Of a stretch of DNA of 64,000 nt, positions 7,536 to 15,032 are shown one piece after another; within the stretch, counting starts at the first letter, position 1, and the number at the start of each line of letters is the position of its first letter. Made by a program: the position numbers and the translations under genes. The notes under the pieces are model-generated. The model searched no databases, was not told the DNA's origin, and saw only the letters and a list, made by a program, of their open reading frames with translations. This DNA comes from Mycobacterium sp. IS-1742 (GTDB lineage: Bacteria; Actinomycetota; Actinomycetes; Mycobacteriales; Mycobacteriaceae), in contig NZ_LQIV01000001.1 of assembly GCF_001500125.1 (NCBI RefSeq), positions 310,001 to 374,000 of the forward strand, written 5' to 3'.

Positions 7536-8822
7536 ATGACCACCATGTCTGACGACACCACCACCACCACCACCACCGACTCCAGCGACGACTACGACCC
7601 TCGCCAAAACGTGCTCCTGGACTCTGATGACGCCCTAGCCGGTCCCGACCGTTACCCGCGCATGTGGAACATGTCGGCCGGGATGGCCTTCTTCCCGGCG
7701 GTGATACGCCCGGACACGCCGGACCGCCCGGAATACGTCAGCGTCCCCATGCCGAGCAGCAGCACCACCACCGACCTCGAAACCCGTGGGGCCAGGATCT
7801 TCGCGGTGGCTCGGTGGAATGCGCTGTGGGAGGCCGCCCAGTTCCGGCGCCGCTTCTTCCCCGACGACCTCGAAGCCGACACCGACGACTACGCAAGCTT
7901 GCCTCCCGACCTGGCGCGCATCGCCGATCTCGGTGACAACAACATCGTGTTCATCCCCCGCACGCAGACCCGCTACTACGACTACGCACCCCTGTTTCAC
8001 CTGCTCCCCCGCTCAACGTTGGACCGTTTCGGCCTGCCGATGCTCACGGCTGGCCAATGGCCGTTCTGGGCGGAGCTGACCAACCCGGACCCCTACCTGC
8101 CCGCCGACTTCGGCCAGCGCCTATCACGGGCGTGGGGGGCCACGGTGTGGCGTCACCTCATGCCCGGATCACCGCAGATCGCCTTCACCAAGGACGACCC
8201 GATCCGCATCCTGGCGCACAACCTCGACTTCTGGGTTCCCGCGGTCACCGAGGCCATGGAAGACGAGATGCGGACCTGGCCGATCGTCGACACCGATGGC
8301 CCTACCGGCCCGGTACGGCTGAGCAACGGCGAGATCCTCGAAGGCGTCACCGCCGGCGGCCCCCGCGTGGGTTCTGACCTGTGGGCCGGGGAACAGGAAG
8401 CCGCCGAGTTCGTCGAGCGCACCGTCGTCGCCGCGGACAAGACCGGCCGGCTGCGCGACATCCTCGACGCCGTGCGCTCCCACCGGGTCCACGACGACTT
8501 CTCCGACCGGTGGTCACACGCCAAGGAGGACTTCGACCGCACCCTCAACCACAAGCGGTCCAAGGTCAGCGTCACCTTCGTCGAACTCGATGACACCACG
8601 CCGGTTCACGGGCCCGAGACCGAAGTCATCGGCCACCTCGCGTGCAGCGACTTCCTGACCCTGCTCAACCCCCGCGACCGCGAAGTGGTGGTCGTTCTGC
8701 GCAGCGGAGTCACCTCCCTGACCGACGTCGGCAAGATCCTCGGTTACAGCAGCCACAGCGCCGTATCGAAGCGGCTCGCACGCATTCGCGATCAGGCGGC
8801 ACGCTTCTTCGACCAGAACTGA
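7536..8822 (+). CDS. Sigma-factor-like helix-turn-helix protein
   Basis: A 428-residue acidic protein beginning MTTMSDDTTTTTTTDSSDDY. The first 330 residues match no domain I can name. The last 60 (DREVVVVLRSGVTSLTDVGK, then a serine-rich recognition helix SSHSAVSKRLARIRDQAARF) resemble region 4.2 of sigma-70 factors or a LuxR/sigma-type helix-turn-helix. No sigma region 2 is evident. It is probably a DNA-binding regulator of element genes. The frame is open upstream to 7308 but the first 75 codons look non-coding. An alternative start is the ATG at 7545. Confidence 0.6.
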   Translation: MTTMSDDTTTTTTTDSSDDYDPRQNVLLDSDDALAGPDRYPRMWNMSAGMAFFPAVIRPDTPDRPEYVSVPMPSSSTTTDLETRGARIFAVARWNALWEAAQFRRRFFPDDLEADTDDYASLPPDLARIADLGDNNIVFIPRTQTRYYDYAPLFHLLPRSTLDRFGLPMLTAGQWPFWAELTNPDPYLPADFGQRLSRAWGATVWRHLMPGSPQIAFTKDDPIRILAHNLDFWVPAVTEAMEDEMRTWPIVDTDGPTGPVRLSNGEILEGVTAGGPRVGSDLWAGEQEAAEFVERTVVAADKTGRLRDILDAVRSHRVHDDFSDRWSHAKEDFDRTLNHKRSKVSVTFVELDDTTPVHGPETEVIGHLACSDFLTLLNPRDREVVVVLRSGVTSLTDVGKILGYSSHSAVSKRLARIRDQAARFFDQN

Positions 8823-9027
8823 CCCTGAAACAAGGAAGTGGGCTATCACCCCGCGGCGCCACCATCAAGGACCCCAGGTCGTGATGATGAAGGGCAAGGG
8901 CATCCGGCAAGTGGCTCCGGTGATTCGACGGGTACTTCGACATGTACTCAGACGGTGGTTAGATGTTGTTCGATAGCTCCTTCTGTCACGGCAAGTATCA
9001 GGGCTGCTGCCGGGAGGTTGACCCGCA

Positions 9028-9837
9028 GTGACCTGGCATGATGAGTCCATGAATCGCGCACCTATCCCCGGCCAGCAGGCCGCCATTGAGGCGTTGCTGA
9101 AGGCGTCCGCCCGCACGTCGCAGCGGGTCAACATTCGGAACAGTTTCGTCCAAGGGGGTGATCAAAAGCATCCCGTCCCCGGGCCGCTCCACAAGATGGT
9201 TCGCGCGCAGGACGACCGCGCACTGGACCTGTTCCTGCTGCACCGCGCCCTGGTCTCGGCGGAACCTTGGACCAGCCGGCCCCTGCTTTCTCGGGTCTGG
9301 GCCCGCATGCTGGGTGTTGAAACCGACCAGGACCACGGTGCGGCCGTCGTCTCGCGGACCTGGCGGCGACTCGACCAGAAGTACGGCCTCATCACCCGCG
9401 GCAAGACCGGCCGCAGGGCGGTCTTCACTTCCCTGCGGGAGGACGGCAGCCGCGAGGACTACACCGCACCGTCTGGTCGCGACGTCGCCAATCGCTACTT
9501 CCAGCTCCCGTTCGAGTACTGGACCGACGAGCAGGCCTGGTACCGCACGTTGACGCTGGCCGCCAAGGCGATGCTGCTGGTCGGCTCCACCCTCGGGCCG
9601 GGCTTCATCCTGCCCGGCGAGCGGGTACCCGAGTGGTACGGGATCAGCGAATCCAGCGCTCAGCGCGGCCTGGCGGAACTGCGCGAGGTCGGTCTGCTGA
9701 ACCTCTCCATCAGCTACAAGCCCACTCCACTGGAGAAGATCCCGACGACCGAGGTCTACAACTACACGTTGGTGCCGCCGTTCGGCCGCATCGAGAAGCG
9801 CCGGCTGCGCGTCGTCCCGAAGATCGCCAGTGCATGA
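9028..9837 (+). CDS. Winged-helix replication/regulatory protein, hypothetical
   Basis: A 269-residue protein from a GTG at 9028 with GGGAGG ten bases upstream (an ATG at 9049 is also possible). It looks like two winged-helix modules: VSRTWRRLDQKYGLITRGKT with a following wing, and PEWYGISESSAQRGLAELRE (about residues 205-235). This paired layout is common in replication initiators and regulators of actinobacterial plasmids and integrative elements. The neighbours do not decide its role. Function is inferred only from fold-like patterns. Confidence 0.55.
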   Translation: MTWHDESMNRAPIPGQQAAIEALLKASARTSQRVNIRNSFVQGGDQKHPVPGPLHKMVRAQDDRALDLFLLHRALVSAEPWTSRPLLSRVWARMLGVETDQDHGAAVVSRTWRRLDQKYGLITRGKTGRRAVFTSLREDGSREDYTAPSGRDVANRYFQLPFEYWTDEQAWYRTLTLAAKAMLLVGSTLGPGFILPGERVPEWYGISESSAQRGLAELREVGLLNLSISYKPTPLEKIPTTEVYNYTLVPPFGRIEKRRLRVVPKIASA

Positions 9838-9948
9838 CAGCTCAGCACCTCCTTTCCGCTGGTCGAGCGGTGCATCCGGCCGTCTGCGGCGGCAACGAAT
9901 GGCCATCGTCACATCACCAAACCCCTGTGTCGGGTGTACAGTGGTTGA

Positions 9949-10020
9949 CGTAAGCCCTGAGGCATTCCCGGCACCAGCAATGGTGTGTCTGGCCCCTCAG
10001 GGCAAAACGCTTTCTAGGGC
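9949..10020 (+). ncRNA. Candidate structured RNA upstream of the Abi/HEPN gene
   Basis: An inverted repeat GCCCTGAGG (9954-9962) / CCTCAGGGC (9995-10003) encloses a second hairpin CACCA (9972-9976) / TGGTG (9981-9985). A -10-like TACAGT at 9937-9942 would start transcription at about 9949, just before the stem. The structure ends about 24 bases before the Abi start codon. Abi_2/AbiF-type HEPN proteins have been reported with an upstream non-coding RNA that acts as antitoxin or guide; this stem fits that place. Boundaries are estimates, and a protein operator is the alternative. Confidence 0.4.
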
Positions 10021-10027
10021 CTGAACC

Positions 10028-10798
10028 ATGGACGCCCACGAACTCCCCCTCGAAGAGCTGATCTCCCCCGCCCGCTACCAGCGGTATCGAGCGGCCGCCC
10101 GCGGCGACACAGCACGCGCCGCGCGGCTGTACATGTGGAACTGCGACCTCTCCGCGGCGTACTGGCCATCGATCGCCCTTGTCGAAGTCGCCATCCGAAA
10201 CGCCATCGACTCGCAGCTGTGCTCCCACCTCGACGTCACACGCGAGGAGGGCTGGCACCCCGAAGTTCTCGCCGACCGCCCACGCATCCACCTGACCGAC
10301 AAGGAACTCGACAAGGTCAAGAAGTCGATCGACGCGTTCGACCGCAAGAACAACCCCGCCGGTCAGCCCCGTGTGGAACCCGCCGGCGGCGACATCGTCG
10401 CCGATCTCAGCCTCGGGTTCTGGGTATCCCTCGTCGGCGAAGGCCTCCCCCGTCAGCACGCGAACGTCTACGACTACTTCACCAAGCTCTGGCGGCCATT
10501 TCTCTACAAGGCTTTCCCCCACTACGGACCGGGTATGACGTCGGCTGGTCCACTGCGGAACCACCTGCGCACCTTCGAGCTACTTCGCAACCGGATCGCC
10601 CACCACGAACACATCTTCACCCTCAGTCCAAATCACCACCTGGACAACATCATTGCCCTCGCTGGATTCATCGACCCCGCCCTCGCGGACTACATCCGGA
10701 GCAACCAGCAAGTCGCAGCAGTAGTGAACCGGTACCGCAGCTTCGTCGCGCAGGAATCACCTGAACCCGGTGATCCTCCGACGGATCAAGCTCTGTAA
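10028..10798 (+). CDS. Abi_2 (AbiD/AbiF-like) HEPN-family abortive infection protein
   Basis: A 256-residue protein. The N-terminal part (LPLEELISPARYQRYRAAAR, later NCDLSAAYWPSIALVEVAIR and NAID) and the late motif LLRNRIAHHEHIF (about residues 184-197) match the Abi_2 family. In these HEPN proteins the R-N-x3-H motif forms the RNase active site. The phage-defence role comes from the family: an RNA-cleaving toxin kept silent until infection. No antitoxin protein is adjacent; the upstream stem-loop may serve instead. The ATG at 10028 is the only sensible start. It is followed by a leftward terminator. Confidence 0.75.
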   Translation: MDAHELPLEELISPARYQRYRAAARGDTARAARLYMWNCDLSAAYWPSIALVEVAIRNAIDSQLCSHLDVTREEGWHPEVLADRPRIHLTDKELDKVKKSIDAFDRKNNPAGQPRVEPAGGDIVADLSLGFWVSLVGEGLPRQHANVYDYFTKLWRPFLYKAFPHYGPGMTSAGPLRNHLRTFELLRNRIAHHEHIFTLSPNHHLDNIIALAGFIDPALADYIRSNQQVAAVVNRYRSFVAQESPEPGDPPTDQAL

Positions 10799-10858
10799 CC
10801 AGGCCCCGCTACCGGGCGGCTCGCGCGATGAGGTCGGCCCCAGCCGTATCTGGGCATG

Positions 10859-10901
10859 AAAAAGCCCCGCGCGTCGAATCGAGATTCGACGACTGCGAGG
10901 C
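10859..10901 (-). terminator. Rho-independent terminator, leftward
   Basis: On the minus strand a long hairpin pairs GCCTCGC with GCGGGGC (one G-U pair) and GTCGAATC with GATTCGAC. It ends in five T residues (bases 10863-10859). It would stop transcription of the leftward small gene at 11022-11195, and stands between it and the convergent Abi gene. Confidence 0.65.
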
Positions 10902-11021
10902 GAAAGCCAACAGGGGTGTGCGCGTGCGGGACTGCTGACGGGTGGTCGTCCCGGCACGCAGGTGGGCTAGGGCGGCATCGGCAGGCTTCTCCCGGCGGAA
11001 AGTGCGCTCATTCGGGAGGGA

Positions 11022-11195
11022 CTAGCGCCGCCACTCGCGAAGCGCGGTCGCGACCGCGCCGAGTATCTCGGCCAGACCCTTGAGGAAGGCGAGAATGCGT
11101 TCCATCGGCTCATCGCGCCGGCAGAACACCGCCCGGTTGACCATCACCAGTACAAGCAGAATCCAGACCAGATTCCACGCGTCCGAGACGACCAC
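11022..11195 (-). CDS. Small single-pass membrane protein (57 aa)
   Basis: The frame begins at GTG 11195 with a near-consensus AAGGAGG five bases upstream, which decides this start over longer versions. It encodes a strongly hydrophobic segment (DAWNLVWILLVLVMVN, about residues 5-20), a short charged stretch (CRRDEPMERI) and a second amphipathic helix (LAFLKGLAEILGAVATALRE). It is isolated by tandem terminators upstream and a terminator downstream. No family recognised. Size and isolation resemble a holin-like or type I toxin peptide, but this is not supported further. Confidence 0.5.
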   Translation of the reverse strand: MVVSDAWNLVWILLVLVMVNRAVFCRRDEPMERILAFLKGLAEILGAVATALREWRR

Positions 11196-11227
11196 ATTGA
11201 CCTCCTTGCGAGGTGTACCAATAGAAA

Positions 11228-11276
11228 GTGCCCGACCAGTGGTCGGGCACAAAAAAAGCCGGGAACGACCCGGCTT
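11228..11276 (-). terminator. Tandem hairpins; rho-independent terminator, leftward
   Basis: The first hairpin met by leftward transcription pairs AAGCCGGG with CCCGGCTT (11276-11256, five-base loop) and is followed by seven T residues (11257-11251), a textbook terminator. Directly after it is a perfect 10-pair stem GTGCCCGACC/GGTCGGGCAC (11250-11228). It ends transcripts coming from the 11827-11606 gene and insulates the small membrane protein gene. Confidence 0.7.
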
Positions 11277-11605
11277 CAACGCGCAGTTACGCGCGTCCTC
11301 CCATGGTCAAGCCATGAAAAGCTCAGTCCAGCAATAGATTAGCGATGGATTCTGCCGTATCGGCTGCGTCCGCAGTTGATACGGCGACCGGATGTGGACA
11401 CAGTCGTCCTACTGGCATCTGTGCGGCAATCTACCGGCATCGACGGACATCATCGATGGATCGATGGGAATGCCGAGCGCAGACTAGATCAAAGATGGTC
11501 CGCATGAGAAGACCGTGTTCACCCTGTTTTTGCGCGCACGAACCGCACGTCATGCACTGTACCCGCTGGTGGCTGGGTCAGCCTTGAACCGAAGTGCCCG
11601 GCGTG
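11277..11605. other. Gene-free stretch
   Basis: No coding frame with a credible start is visible on either strand. If the leftward 11606-11827 gene is read to the terminator at 11276, this becomes a 330-base 3' leader or small RNA. It contains repeated ATCGATG words around 11440-11465 and an inverted repeat CATGG/CCATG near 11303-11317. No function is assigned. Confidence 0.4.
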
Positions 11606-11827
11606 TCACTCGTCGGGGATGACGGCTCCCGGCTTGAACGCCTCGCCGGCGTTGAACTCCTCTTCAAAGCGGTCGCACAGTTCGGTGATCGCCTTACGGA
11701 TGAACTTCTGCTGGTGACCGATGCCGGTGTACGGCCGTGTCCACGTAATGGTGTTGACCATCCGCTCTTTCAACTCCACGGGCAACGACAGCAGAATGTC
11801 GGCGGAGATGCGGTCGCTCTGAGTCAT
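11606..11827 (-). CDS. Ribbon-helix-helix-like small protein, possible ParB/centromere-binding type
   Basis: A 73-residue protein, MTQSDRISADILLSLPVELK at its start, then KERMVNTITWT, FIRKAITELCDRFEEEFNAG and EAFKPG. The pattern (beta strand, helix, helix, then an E-x-N-x-G-x-x-F tail) resembles the C-terminal ribbon-helix-helix domain of small actinobacterial plasmid ParB-like centromere-binding proteins. A ParA ATPase is not seen nearby, so it may only be an autoregulatory DNA-binding protein. Transcribed leftward towards the terminator at 11276. Confidence 0.5.
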   Translation of the reverse strand: MTQSDRISADILLSLPVELKERMVNTITWTRPYTGIGHQQKFIRKAITELCDRFEEEFNAGEAFKPGAVIPDE

Positions 11828-11921
11828 CCGAACATCTTTGCGTGCTCTCGGTCATGTTCGTGCATGGTTGGCGAACTGCGGCAAGCTCCCCGTGTGCGGG
11901 GAGGCGGCCTATCCTGCGAAG

Positions 11922-12200
11922 GTGACGGAAGAGAGCGGCGATACCGGGGTGGTGCGGGGCCGCTGCTCCCCCGCGTCGGTGCGTCAGCAACCCGATCTTG
12001 GTGTCCCGGATGACTGCGATGGGCCGTCTGCCGAGGACGACTGGTCTGTTGATGATTTCGCCGACTGGCCCTTCGATGATCCATCCGTTGACGTTGCGCG
12101 TCTCCGCGAGTCGCTACGAGAAGCAGATGCCGACATCGCCGCCGGCCGTACGTTCGGCGAAGACGAGATCCGCGCCCGCTACGGCGTTCCCCGGAAATGA
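11922..12200 (+). CDS. Antitoxin-like small protein
   Basis: A 92-residue acidic protein from GTG 11922 (GCGAAG just upstream). The N-terminal 60 residues are acidic and low in order (DDWSVDDFADWPFDDP). The C-terminus (RLRESLREADADIAAGRTFG followed by EDEIRARYG) resembles the tail of RelB/Phd-type antitoxins. No toxin gene follows; the only downstream frame is a 47-residue ORF. It could be an orphan antitoxin or an unrelated regulator. Confidence 0.45.
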   Translation: MTEESGDTGVVRGRCSPASVRQQPDLGVPDDCDGPSAEDDWSVDDFADWPFDDPSVDVARLRESLREADADIAAGRTFGEDEIRARYGVPRK

Positions 12201-12207
12201 GGTCGAA

Positions 12208-12351
12208 GTGATTCACGTGGAAGCCGAGCCCGACCCGGATGACCTCGATGTCGGCTACGCTCAGCTGGCGTCGGAGTTCGACAGCGAGACCGCCGATGGT
12301 GAACGTCGGGCTGCGCGGGACCGCTATGCGGGTCGGACTGGAGAGGCGTAG
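12208..12351 (+). CDS. Possible 47-residue acidic protein
   Basis: A frame from GTG 12208, eight bases after the upstream stop, encodes VIHVEAEPDPDDLDVGYAQL and ends YAGRTGEA. GAGGT at 12199-12203 could serve as ribosome binding site. The acidic, codon-biased sequence makes translation plausible, but no family is recognised and a chance frame cannot be excluded. Confidence 0.3.
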   Translation: MIHVEAEPDPDDLDVGYAQLASEFDSETADGERRAARDRYAGRTGEA

Positions 12352-12374
12352 AGAAGAACTCGCCGGCCGTGTGT

Positions 12375-12671
12375 TCAGATCAGCCGGGGGTCGCCGTCGT
12401 CGTCGAGGATGATGTGCCGTTCGCCGCGCTGGAGTGCGTCGAGGGCGAGGTCTATCTCGTGGACGGCGAGATCGGTGATGCGGCTGGGGCCGAGGATGAT
12501 GATCTGGTCAGCGTGTTCAGCGCCGCCGCCGGCCGCCAGACCGACGTACTCTGCGTTGGGGGCGACGACGAACTGCAGATTCCAGCCGATGATGCCTCCT
12601 ACCTCGCGCGCGCGTCGGTTGAGAGCTTGCACGTCGTCATCGGTCAGCACGTGATGCCCTTCCCCCGCCAT
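12375..12671 (-). CDS. Partner protein of a Phd-like antitoxin, possible toxin
   Basis: A 98-residue protein (MAGEGHHVLTDDDVQALNRR, then EVGGIIGWNLQFVVAPNAEY) ending in an acidic tail (ILDDDGDPRLI). Its ATG overlaps the stop of the antitoxin-like gene, so the pair is coupled like a toxin-antitoxin operon, antitoxin first. I do not recognise a toxin fold. A diverged second copy lies at 14694-15000, where the start codon and tail have been lost. Confidence 0.5.
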   Translation of the reverse strand: MAGEGHHVLTDDDVQALNRRAREVGGIIGWNLQFVVAPNAEYVGLAAGGGAEHADQIIILGPSRITDLAVHEIDLALDALQRGERHIILDDDGDPRLI

Positions 12672-12889
12672 CAGGCGTTGTCGGCGATTCTGCGGCGCAG
12701 CGTGTTCAGCTCGTCGAGCAGCTGCTCGTAGCGCTGCAGGGACATGACAACGGCGGCGGGCTTGCCGGCAGTGTCGGCCAGGACGACGTTGCCGCCACTG
12801 GTGGCCACCTGATCGATCAGGTGCTGATGCAGTTCGCGGACCGGGATCAGCTCACTGGGGAACGGCTTGCGCGCCGCCGAGGGCTTCAA
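12671..12889 (-). CDS. Phd/YefM-like antitoxin
   Basis: A 72-residue protein. The core (IPVRELHQHLIDQVATSGGN followed by VVLADTAGKPAAVVMSLQRY) matches the Phd/YefM fold: helix, two beta strands, then a helix (EQLLDELNTLRRRI) that usually grips the toxin. The frame opens with TTG at 12889. An ATG about 14 bases earlier has the better ribosome binding site (AAAGG) but reads a different frame, giving a 17-residue peptide, so the true start is uncertain. It is coupled to the 12375-12671 gene. Confidence 0.6.
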   Translation of the reverse strand: MKPSAARKPFPSELIPVRELHQHLIDQVATSGGNVVLADTAGKPAAVVMSLQRYEQLLDELNTLRRRIADNA

Positions 12890-12992
12890 CGGTGGTACGG
12901 ATCATGGGATTTGCCTTTCGGAAGTGGGTCGGTCTGGTGTCCCCTCGGCCCGTCTGTCGAGCCGAGGGGACGCCGCCGAATCCGGTTGATGC

Positions 12993-13433
12993 TCAACCGC
13001 GTTCGGTGATCGTGGTGTTGGGGTGACGTGCGGCCGTGGAGCCCTTCACGAACTTGCCGGTGATGGCGCTGCGGTGATGGGTTCCGCTGCTGCGGTTGGC
13101 GCCCCGTTCGGTGACCGTGGTCTTGGGGTTGCGCGCCGCGGTGGACGCCTTGACGTAGCGACCGGTGGTCGCGCTGCGGTGATGGCCCTTGTCCATTGTC
13201 TTGTCCTTTCGGTTCGTCCGGCCCGGTGTTGAGCCGGATACCGGTCTATAAGTGCGCTCGTCGGCTCGACCCCTGAATTCCTCGGAATTGTCGTGCCCCT
13301 GGCCGCCCTCGGCGGCGCGGCGGGCCAGTGCGTCCCCTTCGGCGGCGGTCACCGACCTGCGGGCGACTCGACCGGTGCGTGTGCCCAACGAGCTGGCGTT
13401 GATGAGTGCGGTGAGGTGCTTGATGGTGGTCAC
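12993..13433 (-). CDS. Protein with internal tandem repeat, possible second start
   Basis: The full frame of 146 residues starts in a 4-base overlap with the sigma-like gene (ATGA, 13430-13433). Within it, at 13196, an ATG with an AAAGGA ribosome binding site begins a 67-residue form (MDKGHHRSATTGRYVKASTA...). That part is a near-perfect duplication: HHRSATTGRYVKASTAARNP matches HHRSAITGKFVKGSTAARHP, each followed by TTVTERG or TTITERG. This basic repeat occurs in small proteins of mycobacterial mobile DNA; its function is unknown. Both a long and a short product may be made. Confidence 0.6.
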   Translation of the reverse strand: MTTIKHLTALINASSLGTRTGRVARRSVTAAEGDALARRAAEGGQGHDNSEEFRGRADERTYRPVSGSTPGRTNRKDKTMDKGHHRSATTGRYVKASTAARNPKTTVTERGANRSSGTHHRSAITGKFVKGSTAARHPNTTITERG

Positions 13434-14251
13434 GACGTCCTCTTTCGGTTTCGGAGTTGGCGGAGTTGGTGGCCGATGAGGTTCTCTACGCTCTTGGCGT
13501 CGCGCAGACCGAGCTTGTCGGCGATCTCCCGCTGGGTGAAGCCGTGCTCCTGAAGGAACAGCGCTCGACGTGCCCGGTCGGTGCTCAACAGCGCCATCGC
13601 TTCAGCCACCGTGTCGTTGGCGACGATGGTCTCCTCGATGCCCTTGATGATGTCGAACCGGTCTTCGGGGAGTTCGGCCATCGGTGTGGTGGCCTGCTCA
13701 ATTCGTTCGAGTTCGGCCCGCAGTGCGCTGCGGTAGATGTTGGCGAACTGATAGAGGCACTGGCCGATGAAGAAGGTGCCCAGCGACGCGCCTCCCGAGG
13801 ATTGCCAGCGGTGGGTCTTGAGCACCTTGTCGCGGAAGTAGGTCAGCGCGGCGACCACGGTGTCCTTGGCGATGTCGTCAATGGCCTCATCCTCAGGCCA
13901 GCCTTCGATGCGCCCCAGACCGTAGCCGGTCAGCGCCTTGGCCTTGCCGTAGATGGTGCCGTGACGGATCCAGGCGCGCAGCACGCCGAGGCCGTAGCGG
14001 GTCAGCTCGCGGGAAAACCGCTCCCACAGCCGGCCCGTGAACTGCTCCAACTGCAGCGCTAGCAACAGCTCCTCATCGGCTTGAAGACGCCGGAGTCGTT
14101 CCAGCTCGTCGGCAAGTTCAGCGGCCAGATCAGGGTCGTCGAGCCAGGCACCGACCAACCCTTCATCGACGCCCCGGATGTCGCCCTGGTTGTCCGGTTG
14201 TAAGCGCGCGGCATCAACAGGCGGGCCGGGGCGGCGTGCCGGTCGATCCAT
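13430..14251 (-). CDS. Sigma-70-like regulatory protein
   Basis: A 273-residue protein. Its C-terminal 60 residues carry a sigma region 4-like helix-turn-helix (LFLQEHGFTQREIADKLGLR followed by DAKSVENLIGHQLRQLRNRK). The central part (DIAKDTVVAALTYFRDKVLK, SLGTFFIGQCLYQFANIYRS) is reminiscent of sigma region 2 as found in extracytoplasmic-function-like factors of mobile elements. The gene heads a leftward operon with the tandem-repeat protein. It could direct RNA polymerase to element promoters; this is inference from the fold. Confidence 0.6.
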   Translation of the reverse strand: MDRPARRPGPPVDAARLQPDNQGDIRGVDEGLVGAWLDDPDLAAELADELERLRRLQADEELLLALQLEQFTGRLWERFSRELTRYGLGVLRAWIRHGTIYGKAKALTGYGLGRIEGWPEDEAIDDIAKDTVVAALTYFRDKVLKTHRWQSSGGASLGTFFIGQCLYQFANIYRSALRAELERIEQATTPMAELPEDRFDIIKGIEETIVANDTVAEAMALLSTDRARRALFLQEHGFTQREIADKLGLRDAKSVENLIGHQLRQLRNRKRTS

Positions 14252-14504
14252 GGCTACATCTCCAGGAGGCGAGAAAGAGACAACCGATCCCTACGGTTGT
14301 CGCTTCCTCTTAAGTCCGCGCGTACCGCCATCCCCTGAAACCTGAAGAAAGTTTTTTCCAGGCGAGCGGTCGCGGGCCGTGCTGCCACCATTGTCCCAGG
14401 TCGGGCCGACAGTCCCCCGCATACACAAGAGGGGCTGCTGACGGCCCCGGGTCCGCGAGTGGTCCAGTAGGCCGGACCTACGAGGCGCGGGTGGGGCACC
14501 AAAG

Positions 14505-14555
14505 AAAAAACCCCGGCCGCGTCATGGCTCCAGGCCAGAGAGGCGGTGTCCGGGG
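14505..14555 (-). terminator. Candidate leftward terminator
   Basis: On the minus strand CCCCGG (14555-14550) can pair with CCGGGG (14516-14511), with a small inner hairpin GGCC..GGCC, followed by six T residues (14510-14505). It could stop transcription coming from the decayed copy at 14694-15000 before the sigma-like gene. The 14252-14693 stretch otherwise holds no gene I would defend, only a 28-codon plus-strand frame after AAAGGAG at 14589. Confidence 0.4.
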
Positions 14556-14693
14556 ACTTCTGCCAGCTATGTTACCTCGGACCACGAAAAGGAGTCCAGT
14601 GGTAGAGACCCCCAACAGGCAGAAGCGCGTCGCACCGCGGCGCTCGATCGAGCCATATCGACCCCGCGCTACGCGTCCTATCTGAACGCCGCC

Positions 14694-15000
14694 GAGTGCG
14701 TCGAGGGCGACGTCTATCTCGTGGACGGCGAGATCGGTTATCCGGCTGGGACCCAGGACGATGATCTGGTCAGCGTTTTCAGCCCCGCCGCCGGCCGCCA
14801 GACCGACGTACTCTGCGTTGGGGGCGACAACGAACTGCAGATCCCAGCCGATGACGCCTCCCACCTCGCGCGCGCGTCGGTCGAGAGCTTGCACGTCGTC
14901 GTCGATCAGCATGCGATGCCCTTCCCCCGCCCTCAGGCGTCGTCGGCGATTCTGCGGCGCAGCGTGTTCAGCTCGTCGAGTAGCTGCTGGTAGTGCTGGC
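14694..15000 (-). pseudogene. Decayed duplicate of the 12375-12889 toxin-antitoxin-like pair
   Basis: These 307 bases align without gaps to 12432-12738 (constant offset 2262) with roughly one difference per ten bases by eye. The homology covers the last 21 codons of the antitoxin-like gene and most of its partner. In this copy the partner's start codon is lost (the TGATGG overlap has become TGAGGG), and after EIDVALDAL the frame runs into unrelated sequence, so the acidic tail is gone. Both ends are abrupt. It is a relic of duplication or recombination within the element. Confidence 0.75.
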
Positions 15001-15032
15001 GACTGGATCGGCACCCATTTAACGTTTAAAGA

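Noticed and set aside
11824..12216. Leftward frame of 130 codons
   Set aside because: Arg/His/Pro-rich without motifs and opposite the antitoxin-like frame, which has acidic, protein-like composition.
12890..12904. ATG with AAAGG ribosome binding site giving a 17-residue peptide before the Phd-like gene
   Set aside because: Too short to support as a gene. It may be a leader or indicate that the antitoxin start is misplaced; noted in that entry instead.
14491..14685. Small rightward frame with an AAAGGAG nine bases before a GTG at 14599
   Set aside because: Only 28 codons (VVETPNRQKRVAPRRSIEPY...) in a decayed area. A different frame of the same bases reads more protein-like (AEARRTAALDRAISTPRYA) but has no start. 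Left unannotated.
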